NCBI RefSeq assembly: GCF_000250655.1
Contig: NC_016935.1
Location: forward strand, 4,916,001-4,980,000
DNA: 64,000 bases
Source: Paenibacillus mucilaginosus 3016
GTDB lineage: Bacteria; Bacillota; Bacilli; Paenibacillales; NBRC-103111
Reading direction: 5' to 3'
Shown: positions 35,245 to 45,200 of the stretch, piece after piece
Layout of the letters: each line of letters opens with the position of its first letter
Position numbering within the stretch: the first letter of the stretch is position 1
The notes under the pieces: model-generated
What the model was told of the DNA's origin: nothing
Database searches by the model: none
What the model saw: the letters and a program-made list of their open reading frames with translations, nothing else
Position numbers and translations under genes: made by a program

Positions 35245-36874
35245 CGATGAGGCGTCCGTCGTCGACAGCTTGGAGGTCTCCCTCCCGTGGGCCGAACTGA
35301 ACATCGAGACCGTACACAAAGCTTATTCCGCCCAGGAGGCGCTCGAGATTCTGAACCGCCACCCCGTGGACATTGTCCTGACGGATATCCGGATGCCCGA
35401 GATGTCCGGGATCGAGCTCTCTGACGTCATCCGTTCGCGGTGGAAAGGGATCAGCGTCGTCTTTTTGACCGGCCATGCGGACTTCGAATACGCACGCCAT
35501 GCCGTCGAGATTCAGGCGGCGGATTATATCCTGAAGCCGTTCCGCAACGACAGCGTGACGGCGGCTCTGCGGAGCATCATGGAGCGCAAGCAGCAGGAAT
35601 GGCAGGCGCGCCATTCGCTGCAGAGCGCCGTCTATGCGCTGAGGGAGCATCTCCCGCTGCTGAGGAGCCGGCTGCTGAACGATCTCCTGAGCGGTAAATC
35701 GTTCGCGCCGGAGCTCCTGGCGCACAAGCAGGCGACCCTGCAGCTCCCATTCAAGCCGGGCGAGCCGTGCGGCCTGGTAATCGTCCGCATAGAGGAAGAT
35801 CCCGCGGATGCCGGACCGGACGACCCGACCCTCATGGAATATGCCGTCCTCAACATCGCGGAAGAAGTGCTTCATCCCTACTTCCGGCTCTGGTCCTGCC
35901 GGGATGCGCAGGATTACCTTGTTCTCCTCGTCCAGCCGGTGCGGGAGGAGATCGAATCCGGCCTGCAGCGGGAGGCCGTACCGGCCCTGTGCCAGCAGCT
36001 CCTGGAGAAGCTTGCCTCCGAGGTGAAGAGCAGCGTCAAGAATTACCTGAAGGCGGGCCTCTCCCTGCTTGTCGGTCCGTGGGGCATGTATCCCGGCGGC
36101 CTTGCGGCAGCCTACGGTTCCGCCCTTACCTGCTTCCGCAGCCGGATCGGCCGGGAAAGGGAGCTGCTCTTCACCTACCAGGAGCCTCCCGCAGAGTGCG
36201 TCCGGCCCGGAGCCCTGCAGTCGCTCTATCAGCCCCCGACGCTCAGCCAGCTGCTCGAGAGCGGCCGGTGGAACGAGGCGAAGGGCAAGCTGGAGGACAT
36301 CCTCGCGGAGGTGGAGCGGCTCGCGGGCGGCCCGCTGGATGTACACCTCGAAGCGTTCTGGAGCATCGCCGCCTCCTTCTCCTATCTCAGCCACAAGCAC
36401 GGCCGCCCGGTGCCGGGTCTCTGGTCCGCCTCGGGCGGTCTTCCGCCGGGCGGGTATCCCCGGTCCGTGCGGCAGCTGGCGGACTGGTCCAGGGAGAAGC
36501 TGAGCCGGCTCGAAGGCGAAATGGAGCGGGAAGCCCGGGATTCCCGCAGCGAGCTCGTCCGGAAGGTGCAGCGCTTCGCGCAGGAGATGCTGGACAAAGA
36601 CATCTCGCTCCAGGCCATCTCGGAGCATGTGGGCCTGAACCCGTCCTACCTCTCGCGCATCTACAAGCTCGAAACCGGCGAGAGCATCAGCGATACGATT
36701 TACAAGCTGCGGATGGAGCAGGCCGCCTATTATCTGCGCTCGACCGAGCTCAAGATCTACGAGATCACCGCGAGGCTCGGCTATCAGTATCCCCCTTATT
36801 TCATCAAGGTGTTCAAGCAGCATTACGGGGTTACCCCCCAGGAATACAGGGACGGCCGTGAAGGGACGGTGTGA
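35222..36874 (+). CDS. YesN-type response regulator with AraC DNA-binding domain
   Basis: 550 residues. The receiver domain (1-120) has Asp8/Asp9, phospho-acceptor Asp55 in VLTDIRMPEMSG and Lys105 in ILKPF. A middle region of about 300 residues follows. The C-terminal AraC domain (about 450-550) reads DISLQAISEHVGLNPSYLSR and IYEITARLGYQYPPYFIKVF with the end GVTPQEYRDGRE. The GTG start uses an AAAGGAG site within the kinase gene, so the pair is translationally coupled. It probably activates the divergent lplBC genes and the downstream binding protein. Confidence 0.96.
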   Translation: MYHILLVDDEASVVDSLEVSLPWAELNIETVHKAYSAQEALEILNRHPVDIVLTDIRMPEMSGIELSDVIRSRWKGISVVFLTGHADFEYARHAVEIQAADYILKPFRNDSVTAALRSIMERKQQEWQARHSLQSAVYALREHLPLLRSRLLNDLLSGKSFAPELLAHKQATLQLPFKPGEPCGLVIVRIEEDPADAGPDDPTLMEYAVLNIAEEVLHPYFRLWSCRDAQDYLVLLVQPVREEIESGLQREAVPALCQQLLEKLASEVKSSVKNYLKAGLSLLVGPWGMYPGGLAAAYGSALTCFRSRIGRERELLFTYQEPPAECVRPGALQSLYQPPTLSQLLESGRWNEAKGKLEDILAEVERLAGGPLDVHLEAFWSIAASFSYLSHKHGRPVPGLWSASGGLPPGGYPRSVRQLADWSREKLSRLEGEMEREARDSRSELVRKVQRFAQEMLDKDISLQAISEHVGLNPSYLSRIYKLETGESISDTIYKLRMEQAAYYLRSTELKIYEITARLGYQYPPYFIKVFKQHYGVTPQEYRDGREGTV

Positions 36875-37000
36875 CCGTTCCTTCCACCCCTTTCCAAAAA
36901 GTATAACGAAAGGTAAAGGAATTCTTCTGTACCGGCTTCGGCGGCTCCAGTAAAGTAAATCTTGCAAACGGATGTTTTCATGGAAAGAGGGGGAATTCAT

Positions 37001-38665
37001 GTGGGAAGCCCAAACCAACCGCGGGCAGGCAAAGCGGCGCTGGCCGTCCTGCTGACGGCAGGCCTCCTGACGGCATGCTCAGGGACGGGGGAGCCCGGGA
37101 GCGGCGGAGACACCGCGCCCGCTTCCGTGCTGAAGGGCGGCAGGTTCGATCCGCCGGTCACCATGACCTCGTGGGGATGCTACAGCGCAACCTACAAATA
37201 CAAGGAGAACCAATCCTTTGAGCAGAATGTCGGCCTCGATTGGGTCAAGGAGAAGCTCGGCATCCAGATTCAGTACCTGTGGACCACGCCGTGGGAGAAC
37301 GACGCCTGCCTGACCAAGATGCGCCTCTCCCTCTCCGGGAACGAGCCCCTGCCCGATGTGGTCTATGTCAGCGTGGACGCCAAGGGACGCTCCATCCTCG
37401 CCGATCTGATCGAGACCGGCCAGTTCATGGATATCGGCGAAGTCTTCGAGAAGCATGCTTCTCCAGCCTACAAGGAGATTCTGAAAGCGCATCCGGAGCT
37501 GTGGGCCTTCGCGGCCCGAGACGGCAAACGGTATGGCATCCCGCACACCGCCGACCCGTACGTCAACTCCCCCGTGCTCTACCTCCGGGAGGACTGGCTG
37601 AAGACGCTGAACCTGAAGACGCCCGGCACAATCGATGAGCTGGAGGCGGTCATGGATGCTTTCGTGAACAAGGACCCGGACGGGAACGGCAAAAAGGATA
37701 CGTACGGGCTGGCGCTCGGCGTGAAGAACAACTGGCTGGAGGGATTCGCGAGCACGGGGTGGATCTTCGGCGCCTACGGCACCGTCCCGACCTATTGGCT
37801 GAAGGGCGCGGACGGCAGCCTGCAGTATGGCTCGGTGCAGCCGGGAGCAAAGGAGGCGCTCGCGAAGCTACGCTCCTGGTATGAGAAAGGCTATCTCGAT
37901 CCGGAGTTCGCCATGAAGGATCCCGCGAAGGCCTCCGAGCTCGTGACCGCCGGCCGAACAGGCGTCATCGACGGCCCATACTGGCTGCCGATCTGGCCGC
38001 TCCCGGACCTGAAGAAGAACGTGCCGGGCTCCAGCATGCTTCCGGTCATGCTGCCTGCCGGTCCGGGCGGCAAGCCGGGCTTCAACGGAGGCGATTCCCT
38101 GCTCGGCGTCTACCTGATCAACAAGAAGTACAAGACGCCGGAAGCGCTCCAGGTGTATCTCAACAAGATGCTCCAGGCCGGCGGCAAGGAGAAAGGGTCG
38201 GATGTCGAGAACGGATTCATCGAAGGCTATGATTACAAGATGGAGAACGGCGCGCCGGTGGCCGTGCCCGACCAGCGGGTCGACCAGATCCTGCTCGGCA
38301 ACGGCACGCCGATGATCCCGGAGAGGAACGTGAACTCCCTCGCCCACCTTGCCTCCGGGGCCGCTCCGAGGGACGGCTTCGACCAGGGGAACGTGGCTTA
38401 CAAGGATGCCCATGTGCCGGGTTCGATCATGCAGAAGCAGCTCTCGTTCGGGATCCAGAATGAGTTCAAGGGGGCCTCGACACCGACCATGAGCACGAAG
38501 ATGGAAGCCCTCCGCAAGATGGAGAACGAAGTGTTCACCAAGATCATCTACGGCAAGGAGCCTTTGACGGCCTTCGATGACTTCGTGGCGAAGTGGAAAT
38601 CCTCCGGAGGCGACCAGATCACGAAGGAAGTCAACGATTGGTACCAGGCGGCCGGCAGCAAATAA
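37001..38665 (+). CDS. LplA-type lipoprotein sugar-binding protein
   Basis: Extracellular lipoprotein of about 554 residues that feeds the LplB/LplC permeases. The signal ends in lipobox LLTAC with Cys26 as lipid anchor. Mature regions typical of LplA are PVTMTSWGCYSATYKYKENQ, GIQIQYLWTTPWENDACLTK and YGIPHTADPYVNSPVLYLRE. The GTG at 37001 is preferred, because GAGGGGG is eight bases upstream and the resulting signal peptide is of normal length; ATG or TTG starts farther upstream have no site. Unlike the binding protein at 1777-4779, this one is a standard lipoprotein without extra modules. Confidence 0.94.
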   Translation: MGSPNQPRAGKAALAVLLTAGLLTACSGTGEPGSGGDTAPASVLKGGRFDPPVTMTSWGCYSATYKYKENQSFEQNVGLDWVKEKLGIQIQYLWTTPWENDACLTKMRLSLSGNEPLPDVVYVSVDAKGRSILADLIETGQFMDIGEVFEKHASPAYKEILKAHPELWAFAARDGKRYGIPHTADPYVNSPVLYLREDWLKTLNLKTPGTIDELEAVMDAFVNKDPDGNGKKDTYGLALGVKNNWLEGFASTGWIFGAYGTVPTYWLKGADGSLQYGSVQPGAKEALAKLRSWYEKGYLDPEFAMKDPAKASELVTAGRTGVIDGPYWLPIWPLPDLKKNVPGSSMLPVMLPAGPGGKPGFNGGDSLLGVYLINKKYKTPEALQVYLNKMLQAGGKEKGSDVENGFIEGYDYKMENGAPVAVPDQRVDQILLGNGTPMIPERNVNSLAHLASGAAPRDGFDQGNVAYKDAHVPGSIMQKQLSFGIQNEFKGASTPTMSTKMEALRKMENEVFTKIIYGKEPLTAFDDFVAKWKSSGGDQITKEVNDWYQAAGSK

Positions 38666-38701
38666 CGCAAGGGCGGCCGCATATCCCGGGAGGAATGGTT
38701 C

Positions 38702-40681
38702 ATGCGATTTCGTCAGGTTCATCTCGATTTTCATACCTCGGAGGCGATTCCCGGCATCGGGGATCGCTTCGATCCCGGTCAGTTCCAGGAGATGCTCCGG
38801 CTCGGCCATGTCGACTCTATCACGCTATTCTCCAAGTGCCACCACGGCTGGGCCTACCATCCCTCGATGGCCAATGAAATGCACCCCCACCTGAAGTTCG
38901 ATCTGCTCGGCGTCATGATCGATGCGGCCCATGAGATCGGCGTGCGGACGCCCGTGTATCTCTCCGCCGGACTCGACGAGAAGCTGGCCCGCCGGCATCC
39001 CGAATGGCTCATCCGTGACGCGGACGACCGTACGAGCTGGGTGGACGGGTTCATGAAGCCCGGCTATCACCTGCTCTGTCTGAACTCCCCCTACCTTGAG
39101 ATTCTGCTGCGGCAGATTGACGAGGTGGTGCGCCACTACGATGCCGACGGGCTGTTCCTGGACATTGCAGGGGTGCGCAGCTGCTCCTGCCACACCTGCA
39201 GGGCCGCCCTGCTGGCGGAGGGCAAAGACCCGCGCGACGCGGAAGCCGTGCTGGAGCTCGGAGAGCGCACGTATGCCGCCTATGCCGGGCGGGTCCGCGA
39301 GACGGTCGATGCCGTGAAGCCGGGTCTTCCCGTCTTCCATAACGGCGGCCATATCCAGCGGGGACGCCGGGACCTGGCTGGGATGAACACCCATCTCGAG
39401 CTGGAATCGCTGCTTACCGGGGGCTGGGGATACGACCACTTCCCCCTCTCCGCCCGTTATGTCCAGGGACTCGGCATGCCCTATGTCGGCATGACCGGCA
39501 GATTCCATACGTCCTGGGGAGAGTTCGGAGGCTACAAGCATCCGAATGCGCTCCGGTATGAGACATCGCTGAGCCTGGCGAACGGCGCGCGCTGCTCCGT
39601 CGGCGACCAGCTGCATCCGTCCGGGATCATGGACAAGGCCTCCTACTCGCTCATCGGGGCAGCTTATGCCGAGGTGGAGCGTAAGGAGCCCTGGTGCACG
39701 GGAGTCCGGAATGTCGCGGATGTCGCGCTGCTCTCCGTGGAGGCGGTGCAATCCCGCTTGGGGAGGGCACCCGATGAACGTATGAACGTGAGCGACAGCG
39801 GTGCGGTCCGCATTCTGCTCGAGGGCAAGCTGCTGTTCGACGTGATTGATCCCGACAGTGATTTTTTCCGCTACCGCGTCCTGATTCTCCCGGATCATAT
39901 TCCGGTATCAGGTCAGCTGAAGGCCAAGCTGGATGCTTATACCGCGCGGGGAGGCAGACTGCTAGCCACGGGCGCTTCGGGTCTGAACCCGGAGGGCACC
40001 GGCTTTGTCCTCGATCTGGGTGTGCGCTACGTGGGCGTGAATCGGTATGTGCCGGATTATTTCCGCCCTTCGTTTGCGCTCCGCAGCCTGCCGGAGGCCT
40101 CGTACGTCTTTTATGCTCAGGGGCGTGTGGTAGAGACGGCAGGTGTCTGCACCGTGCTGGGCGTCCGGGAGAACCCTTATTTTAACCGGGATGCGTTCAC
40201 CTTCTGCTCTCATCAGCATACGCCGAGCACGCTGGAGGACGGCGGCCCCGGGATGGTCGAGGGCCGGGACGGCATCTATATCGCTTGGAACGTCTTCGAG
40301 GATTATGCCCTGAAGGGGAGTCTGGCCCAGAAGGAAACGGTGCTGCATGCGCTGGACCGGCTGCTGGGTACCGGCCGGACCCTGGAGACGAAACTCCCGG
40401 CACAGGGGATCGTCACCTTGATGGAGCAGCCCGCAGAGAAGCGGTATGTGGCGCATCTGCTGTATGCCTCTCCGGTCCGCCGTGGCGGCGGGATTGAGGT
40501 CATCGAGGATGTGATTCCGCTGTATGACACGGAGGTCACGATCCGGGTGGGGGTCCCGGTGAAGCGGGTATCCCTTGCCCCGCAGCTGGATGAGCTGCCG
40601 TTCGATAGTGACCCGGAGGGCGCGGTTCGCTTCCGCGTTCCGAAGATCGATTGTCATCAGATGGTGGTGCTCGAGGTGTGA
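38702..40681 (+). CDS. GH151/GH42-like glycosidase (alpha-amylase-fold with trimerisation domain)
   Basis: 659 residues, no signal peptide. A TIM barrel (FRQVHLDFHTSEAIPGIGD, SITLFSKCHHGWAYHPS, GVRTPVYLSAGLDEKLARRH, YDADGLFLDIAG with a likely nucleophile Asp) is followed by a GH42-like trimerisation/GATase domain (RYRVLILPDHIPVSGQLKAK, TARGGRLLATGASGLN) and a small beta domain. A Cys pair in RSCSCHTCRAA could bind metal. The nearest characterised group I can recall is GH151, which includes a Paenibacillus alpha-L-fucosidase, but the substrate is not proved. AGGAATGG lies upstream, 36 bases after the LplA gene, so it is in that operon. Confidence 0.7.
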   Translation: MRFRQVHLDFHTSEAIPGIGDRFDPGQFQEMLRLGHVDSITLFSKCHHGWAYHPSMANEMHPHLKFDLLGVMIDAAHEIGVRTPVYLSAGLDEKLARRHPEWLIRDADDRTSWVDGFMKPGYHLLCLNSPYLEILLRQIDEVVRHYDADGLFLDIAGVRSCSCHTCRAALLAEGKDPRDAEAVLELGERTYAAYAGRVRETVDAVKPGLPVFHNGGHIQRGRRDLAGMNTHLELESLLTGGWGYDHFPLSARYVQGLGMPYVGMTGRFHTSWGEFGGYKHPNALRYETSLSLANGARCSVGDQLHPSGIMDKASYSLIGAAYAEVERKEPWCTGVRNVADVALLSVEAVQSRLGRAPDERMNVSDSGAVRILLEGKLLFDVIDPDSDFFRYRVLILPDHIPVSGQLKAKLDAYTARGGRLLATGASGLNPEGTGFVLDLGVRYVGVNRYVPDYFRPSFALRSLPEASYVFYAQGRVVETAGVCTVLGVRENPYFNRDAFTFCSHQHTPSTLEDGGPGMVEGRDGIYIAWNVFEDYALKGSLAQKETVLHALDRLLGTGRTLETKLPAQGIVTLMEQPAEKRYVAHLLYASPVRRGGGIEVIEDVIPLYDTEVTIRVGVPVKRVSLAPQLDELPFDSDPEGAVRFRVPKIDCHQMVVLEV

Positions 40682-40770
40682 AGGAAGGAAAAGCGTGCAA
40701 ACACCGCGCATCGATTGATCCATAGTGACCCCGACCACTCCATACTCTATTGATCCGGAGGAAAAAATCC

Positions 40771-40998
40771 ATGAAAAGACTAATTCGATTGTTTGCAGTC
40801 GTTTATCTCTCTCTTGCGCTGACAGCCAACATGGCGGTGGCGGCAGACCGTTCCAAGACTCCTGTGGAGGCTGCTGCCGGGGGCACTGGTCATTCTCTCT
40901 TTCTCCAAAAGGATGGAACCGTGTGGGCTTGGGGAGCCAACAGCACGCGCAGCTCGGGGACGGAACGAAAACCGACCGTTATTCCCCCATTCCCGTGA
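40771..40998 (+). CDS. RCC1-repeat protein, N-terminal frame (signal peptide and first half-blade)
   Basis: Starts at an ATG with CCGGAGG nine bases upstream. The signal peptide is MKRLIRLFAVVYLSLALTAN, with cleavage probably after AVAA. It then encodes the start of blade 1 (GHSLFLQKDGTVWAWGAN). After codon GAN, at about 40941, the frame is lost and a short tail runs to a stop at 40998. The rest of the protein continues in another frame (next entry). Confidence 0.8.
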   Translation: MKRLIRLFAVVYLSLALTANMAVAADRSKTPVEAAAGGTGHSLFLQKDGTVWAWGANSTRSSGTERKPTVIPPFP

Positions 40999-41936
40999 AG
41001 AACCTCGATTCGGTAATCGGCATCTCGGCCGGCGGAGCCGCCAGTTTCGCGGTCAGAAGTGATGGAACGGCTTGGGCGTGGGGATCGAATCTTTTCGGCC
41101 AGCTTGGCGACGGGACCACCTATGATCGCTTGACTCCCGTGCAGGTCCAGGGTCTCCATTCGGTTGTCGCTCTGGAAGCGGGCTCCTCGCACAGCTTGGC
41201 GGTCAAAGCCGACGGCAGCGTGTGGGCTTGGGGATGGAATACGTACGGCCAGCTCGGCGACGGAACCACCGATTCTCGCTCCACTCCCGTTCAGGTGCAG
41301 GCTCTCGATTCGGTTGTCGCTGTGGCAGCGGGCTCCGGACACAGCCTCGCGGTCAAAGCCGACGGCAGCGTGTGGGCTTGGGGAGCCAACTGGTCGGGGC
41401 AGCTCGGGGATGGAACCTACACGGAATCTACCGTTCCCGTACAGGTGACCGGTCTCGGTTCGGTCGTCTCCGTCTCTGCAGGCAATACGTTCAGCTCGGC
41501 ACTGAAGAGCGACGGAACCGTGTGGGCTTGGGGGGCGAATGACAGCGGACAGCTCGGCAGTGAAACCGCGGCATCTAACAGTCCTTCTCCCGTTCAAGTA
41601 ACTGGTATGGCATCAGCCGCTGCGATCTCCTCCGGCAGTGACTACAGCTTGGCGCTGAAGAACGATGGAACCGTATGGGCTTGGGGATACAATTCGTCCG
41701 GGCAGCTCGGCAATGGAACCACGACAAGCAGCTCCGCTCCCGTTCAGGTAACCCGGCTGGGTTCCGTGGTTTCCGTTGCTGCGGGCCCTCTCCATGGTTT
41801 GGCGGTCCAAAGCGGCGGAACCGTATGGGATTGGGGGAATAATACCTACGGCCAGCTCGGCGATGGCTATTTTGGCGGCGGCTATGACCGTTCCCTCCCG
41901 TTCCAGGTGTGCTCGACGAACAAATGTAAAAAGTGA
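40942..41936 (+). pseudogene. RCC1-repeat protein, body (seven-bladed propeller), separated by a frameshift
   Basis: Continues HAQLGDGTKTDRYSPIPV from the broken first blade, then six full blades of about 50 residues with the signature WAWGxNxxGQLGDGT and HSLAVKADGSV. Counting the split first blade there are seven WxWG motifs, the number needed for a closed RCC1/BLIP-II-type propeller. Restoring one base near 40941 makes one secreted protein of about 388 residues. The blades are very similar at the DNA level, so slippage or repeat-linked errors are possible. Function unknown; RCC1-type propellers mediate protein binding. GC and style match the neighbours. Confidence 0.82.
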
Positions 41937-41980
41937 CACAAGATCCTGGTTCAATGCAAATTCATATATATGAACGAAAG

Positions 41981-42029
41981 AAGCCATCCTTTTCTGCAGA
42001 ATCAGGTCCGCAGGCGGGATGGCTTTTTT
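41981..42029 (+). terminator. Factor-independent terminator after RCC1 gene
   Basis: AAGCCATCC pairs perfectly with GGATGGCTT and is followed by TTTT. An inner CTGC/GCAG pair may extend the stem. Confidence 0.85.
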
Positions 42030-42100
42030 CCAGATAGAGGAACTGAGGTTCGCTATCTCGATATATAAAGCTGAATCGGCATGGTAACAGCACTAGTAAC

Positions 42101-42171
42101 GTAACTGAGTTCCTTTATTTGTTGGGAAATGACGGGGAATAACGATCTAAGGCATCCTAGTTCCTTTATTT
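42101..42171 (-). repeat. Dispersed repeat copy C (short, inverted)
   Basis: In reverse orientation this matches 59348-59418 of copy B along its whole length, including ATTTGTTGGGAAAT, AAGGCATCCT and AACTGAGTTCC. It holds two TTCCTTTATT modules. Confidence 0.75.
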
Positions 42172-42253
42172 GAACATATCGGTTGGCGGCCATCGAACGA
42201 CTCGTTCCATCCATGAGGTTCGAATGCACCCCCGGCCCGGCTCATCGGGCGGA

Positions 42254-45200
42254 TCATGGCTCTGCTGTCACCGCCACCGGGCCGTACAGTCCGGCGGAGG
42301 CGAACCAAGGCTGCCAGGCCTCTTCTTCCGTTCTCCCCTTGCTCCAGTACGTCATCTCCGGGCTGCCGCCGGCAAGGAGTGTCGGCCGGCCGATCTCATA
42401 GTGCGCGCCCAGCGTGCTTGTGATACGGACGCGCAGCTTGTGCGTGCCGGCGGCCAGCGGCTCCCCAAGCCGGAAGCGGTACGGCTTCCAGAGGCGGACG
42501 CCGAGCGGCCGGCCGTCCAGCCACACCTCGGCCGTGCCTCTCACGTGGCCCAGGTCAATCCGTCCTGCCGGAAGCTCCTGCGCAGCGTCAAGCTCCGCTT
42601 CGTACTCGACGGCCCCGCTGTGATGAGGCAGATGAAGCTCGGTCCTCCAGTCCCCAAGTCCGCCGGGGACCTGTGCGGTCTCAAAGCGGATCGGGCTCCG
42701 CAGGACGGCCGCCCCGGTCTTCGTCCCTTCGGGGATGACCCGGATGGCAGCCATAGCGCCGGCCCGCTGTGCAGGGAACCCGGCCCGGTCTCCGTTCACT
42801 TCCGCTTCCCTGCCGTCCACCCACACGCGGAATTCTCCCGCGCAGTCGAGCGTCATGGCATGAGCCCCCGCCGGGAGGGGGAAGCGCAGCCAGACCGGCC
42901 GCCCGATCTCCTGCGGATCGGCCAGGAGTGGGAGCGGAGCGGGCTGAGGCACGCTCTCCGGCATCAGCCATCCGACGTCCGGCAGCGGATGCGATCTCGG
43001 CGTCAGCCAGAGCGACTCCGTCTCCGCGTACTGCAGCACCGAAGCATGATAGATGCCGGGCTCTGCCCCGGTTTCATCCCGCCAATCCGGCCCCGTGAAG
43101 AAGGGCCGGAACGCCCCTCCCGCATACTCGGCCGCTCCGTCGATGAATACTTCGCCTTTGCCTTCCGGCAGCTCGAGTGCGATCTCATTCTCTCCCTCGC
43201 GCCACAGTGCGGTAACGTCCACTTCCTCTTGCCCCTGCCGGATATACGGGTTATAGTCCCCGTGCTCGGTGACCTTCACCCCGTTCACGAGCAGCGCCGC
43301 ACGCCCTCTTGCGGCGAAGACCATGCGGACCCGCATAGGCAGCTCTCCCGGCGGCGCAAACAGCCGGCACGTGAGGCGGGAATCCGGGTTCGGGTGCCGG
43401 CTGTACAGCCACTTCGGCAGCGGCGGACGGGCTTCCGGGCTCACTTCCACCGATGCACGCATCGCTCCCTTGCCCAAGGGCTGTGCACACAGCAGCAGCT
43501 CGTTCGGCCCTTCCTTCAGCCAAAGCTGTGCCGTCTGCTCTTCCGGGCCGCCCTCCCATCGAATGGCCTCTCCGTTCACCGTGCCGGCCAGCTCCGTGTT
43601 ACTCTCCACCCGCAGCCAATACATTCCCTCTGCCGGTGCCGTCACATAGGTCCGGGCCCATACCGTTTCTCCCGGGACCGCCTTGCCCAGGTTCAGAAAC
43701 CGGCGCGGCACCCGGCCCATCCGCCCCGCCCAGGGACGGACCGACAGGTCGCCGAAGGTCTCGCTGTACACCACCGGAACCGATTCGCTTTCCACGAAGC
43801 GCTCTCCCCGGCAGAGCCGGAAGTAGGCGGCCTCGCTCCACAGGTGCTCAGTCCACCAGGAATCATCCCATGCCGGGCTCTGCCACCCTTCACCTTCACC
43901 GGACTGCTCCGTCTTCACACGGACCATCCTGCGCTCGACCGGCAGCAGCCCCCGCTCCGGCCCATGCAGGTCAAAATCACCGTAGCGGTTGTCGAGCGTG
44001 GGCACGGCGCTGACCCGCCAATTCTCCACCCGGAGGGGATACGGGGCCTCTGCCGTCTCATCCCCCTTCTCCGAAGACGCCTCAGGAGCAGGGTGCTGCG
44101 CAGGGGCTTCCAGAGCGGCGGCCAACTGCCGGTAAGACGATACGCCGTCATCCGCCTCTGCCGCAGCCGAAACGGCTTCCGTTTCCCCGCGCTGCCCTTT
44201 TGGCTGCTCCGCCTGGTTCGTACAGACGACCAGCGCGGCCGGCCAGGACTCGAACGCGAGCTCCACCTGGACACACCCGCCTTCCCGCCGGAAGGACAGC
44301 GGCTCGGTACGTCCGGTCACCGGATCCCAGAGCTCGGGCACCCGGTCCGTATACAGCCGGTACAGCGCCTTCCCGGGGCCCGGCCGGTCCTCTCTGGCCG
44401 GCTCGTGCATGCCGAGCAGCTCTCCATCCTGCGGCAGCAGCAGGAAAATGTCGGCTTCCGCCGTCCGGCGGTGCAGCGACGCCCCGGGCCCCTCCACCCG
44501 CCTCGGCAGCCAGGGGCCGATGAGCGTCAGCGCCTCCTCCGCACGGTCCACATAGAGGGCGCCTGCGAGGGTTTGTTCCTCCGGCGGCACGCTGACCCCC
44601 ACGACAAGTCCCCCCTGCCGGGTCCAGGCTTCCACGCGTGTACGCGCCTCTTCGTCCATCTCGGTCGTGCCGCACAGCAGGAGCACCGAGAACGACTCCT
44701 CCGCGATCCGCAGCTGCCTGCCGTGCGGAACCGCTTTGGCCAGCGCGGAGTCGTCTGCGATATCGAAGTCCAGGTGCGCCCTGCGCAGCGCCCCGGGGTT
44801 CGCCTGATCCCGGCGGTTCCAGCCGGAGGCCAGCTCCCGGTACACCCGCTGCAGGTGGGCCACCTTGTCGTTCGGCTCCCGGTTGGCCACGCCCATGGGA
44901 TGCTCCGTGGCGCCGCCATCGCTGAGCGACAGGTACCCGCTCACCGCGTAGGACGGATAATGCACCGCGATATCGCATACATGAGCGCCCTCGCTCAGCA
45001 GAGCGCACACCCGGCTGACCGTATCGGCGAAGACCGCATAATGCTCAAAGTACGGCTGCCGCCAGCCGGTATCCGGAGGAGCCCATTCCCACCAGCCGCC
45101 CCGGGTGCTGTAATATACCGAGTGCGGGCTGTACAGGGTCGCTCCCGCCTGGAACCAGGGGAGGAGCCAGTGCATCGTCTCCTCGAGCGTCCCTCCCCAC

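Larger units (their letters stand above)
41937..42253. other. 317-bp non-coding gap between convergent genes
   Basis: It holds a strong terminator for the RCC1 gene (41981-42029), a short copy of the dispersed repeat (42101-42171) and no gene. The RCC1 gene (plus) and GH106-like gene (minus) converge here. Confidence 0.7.
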
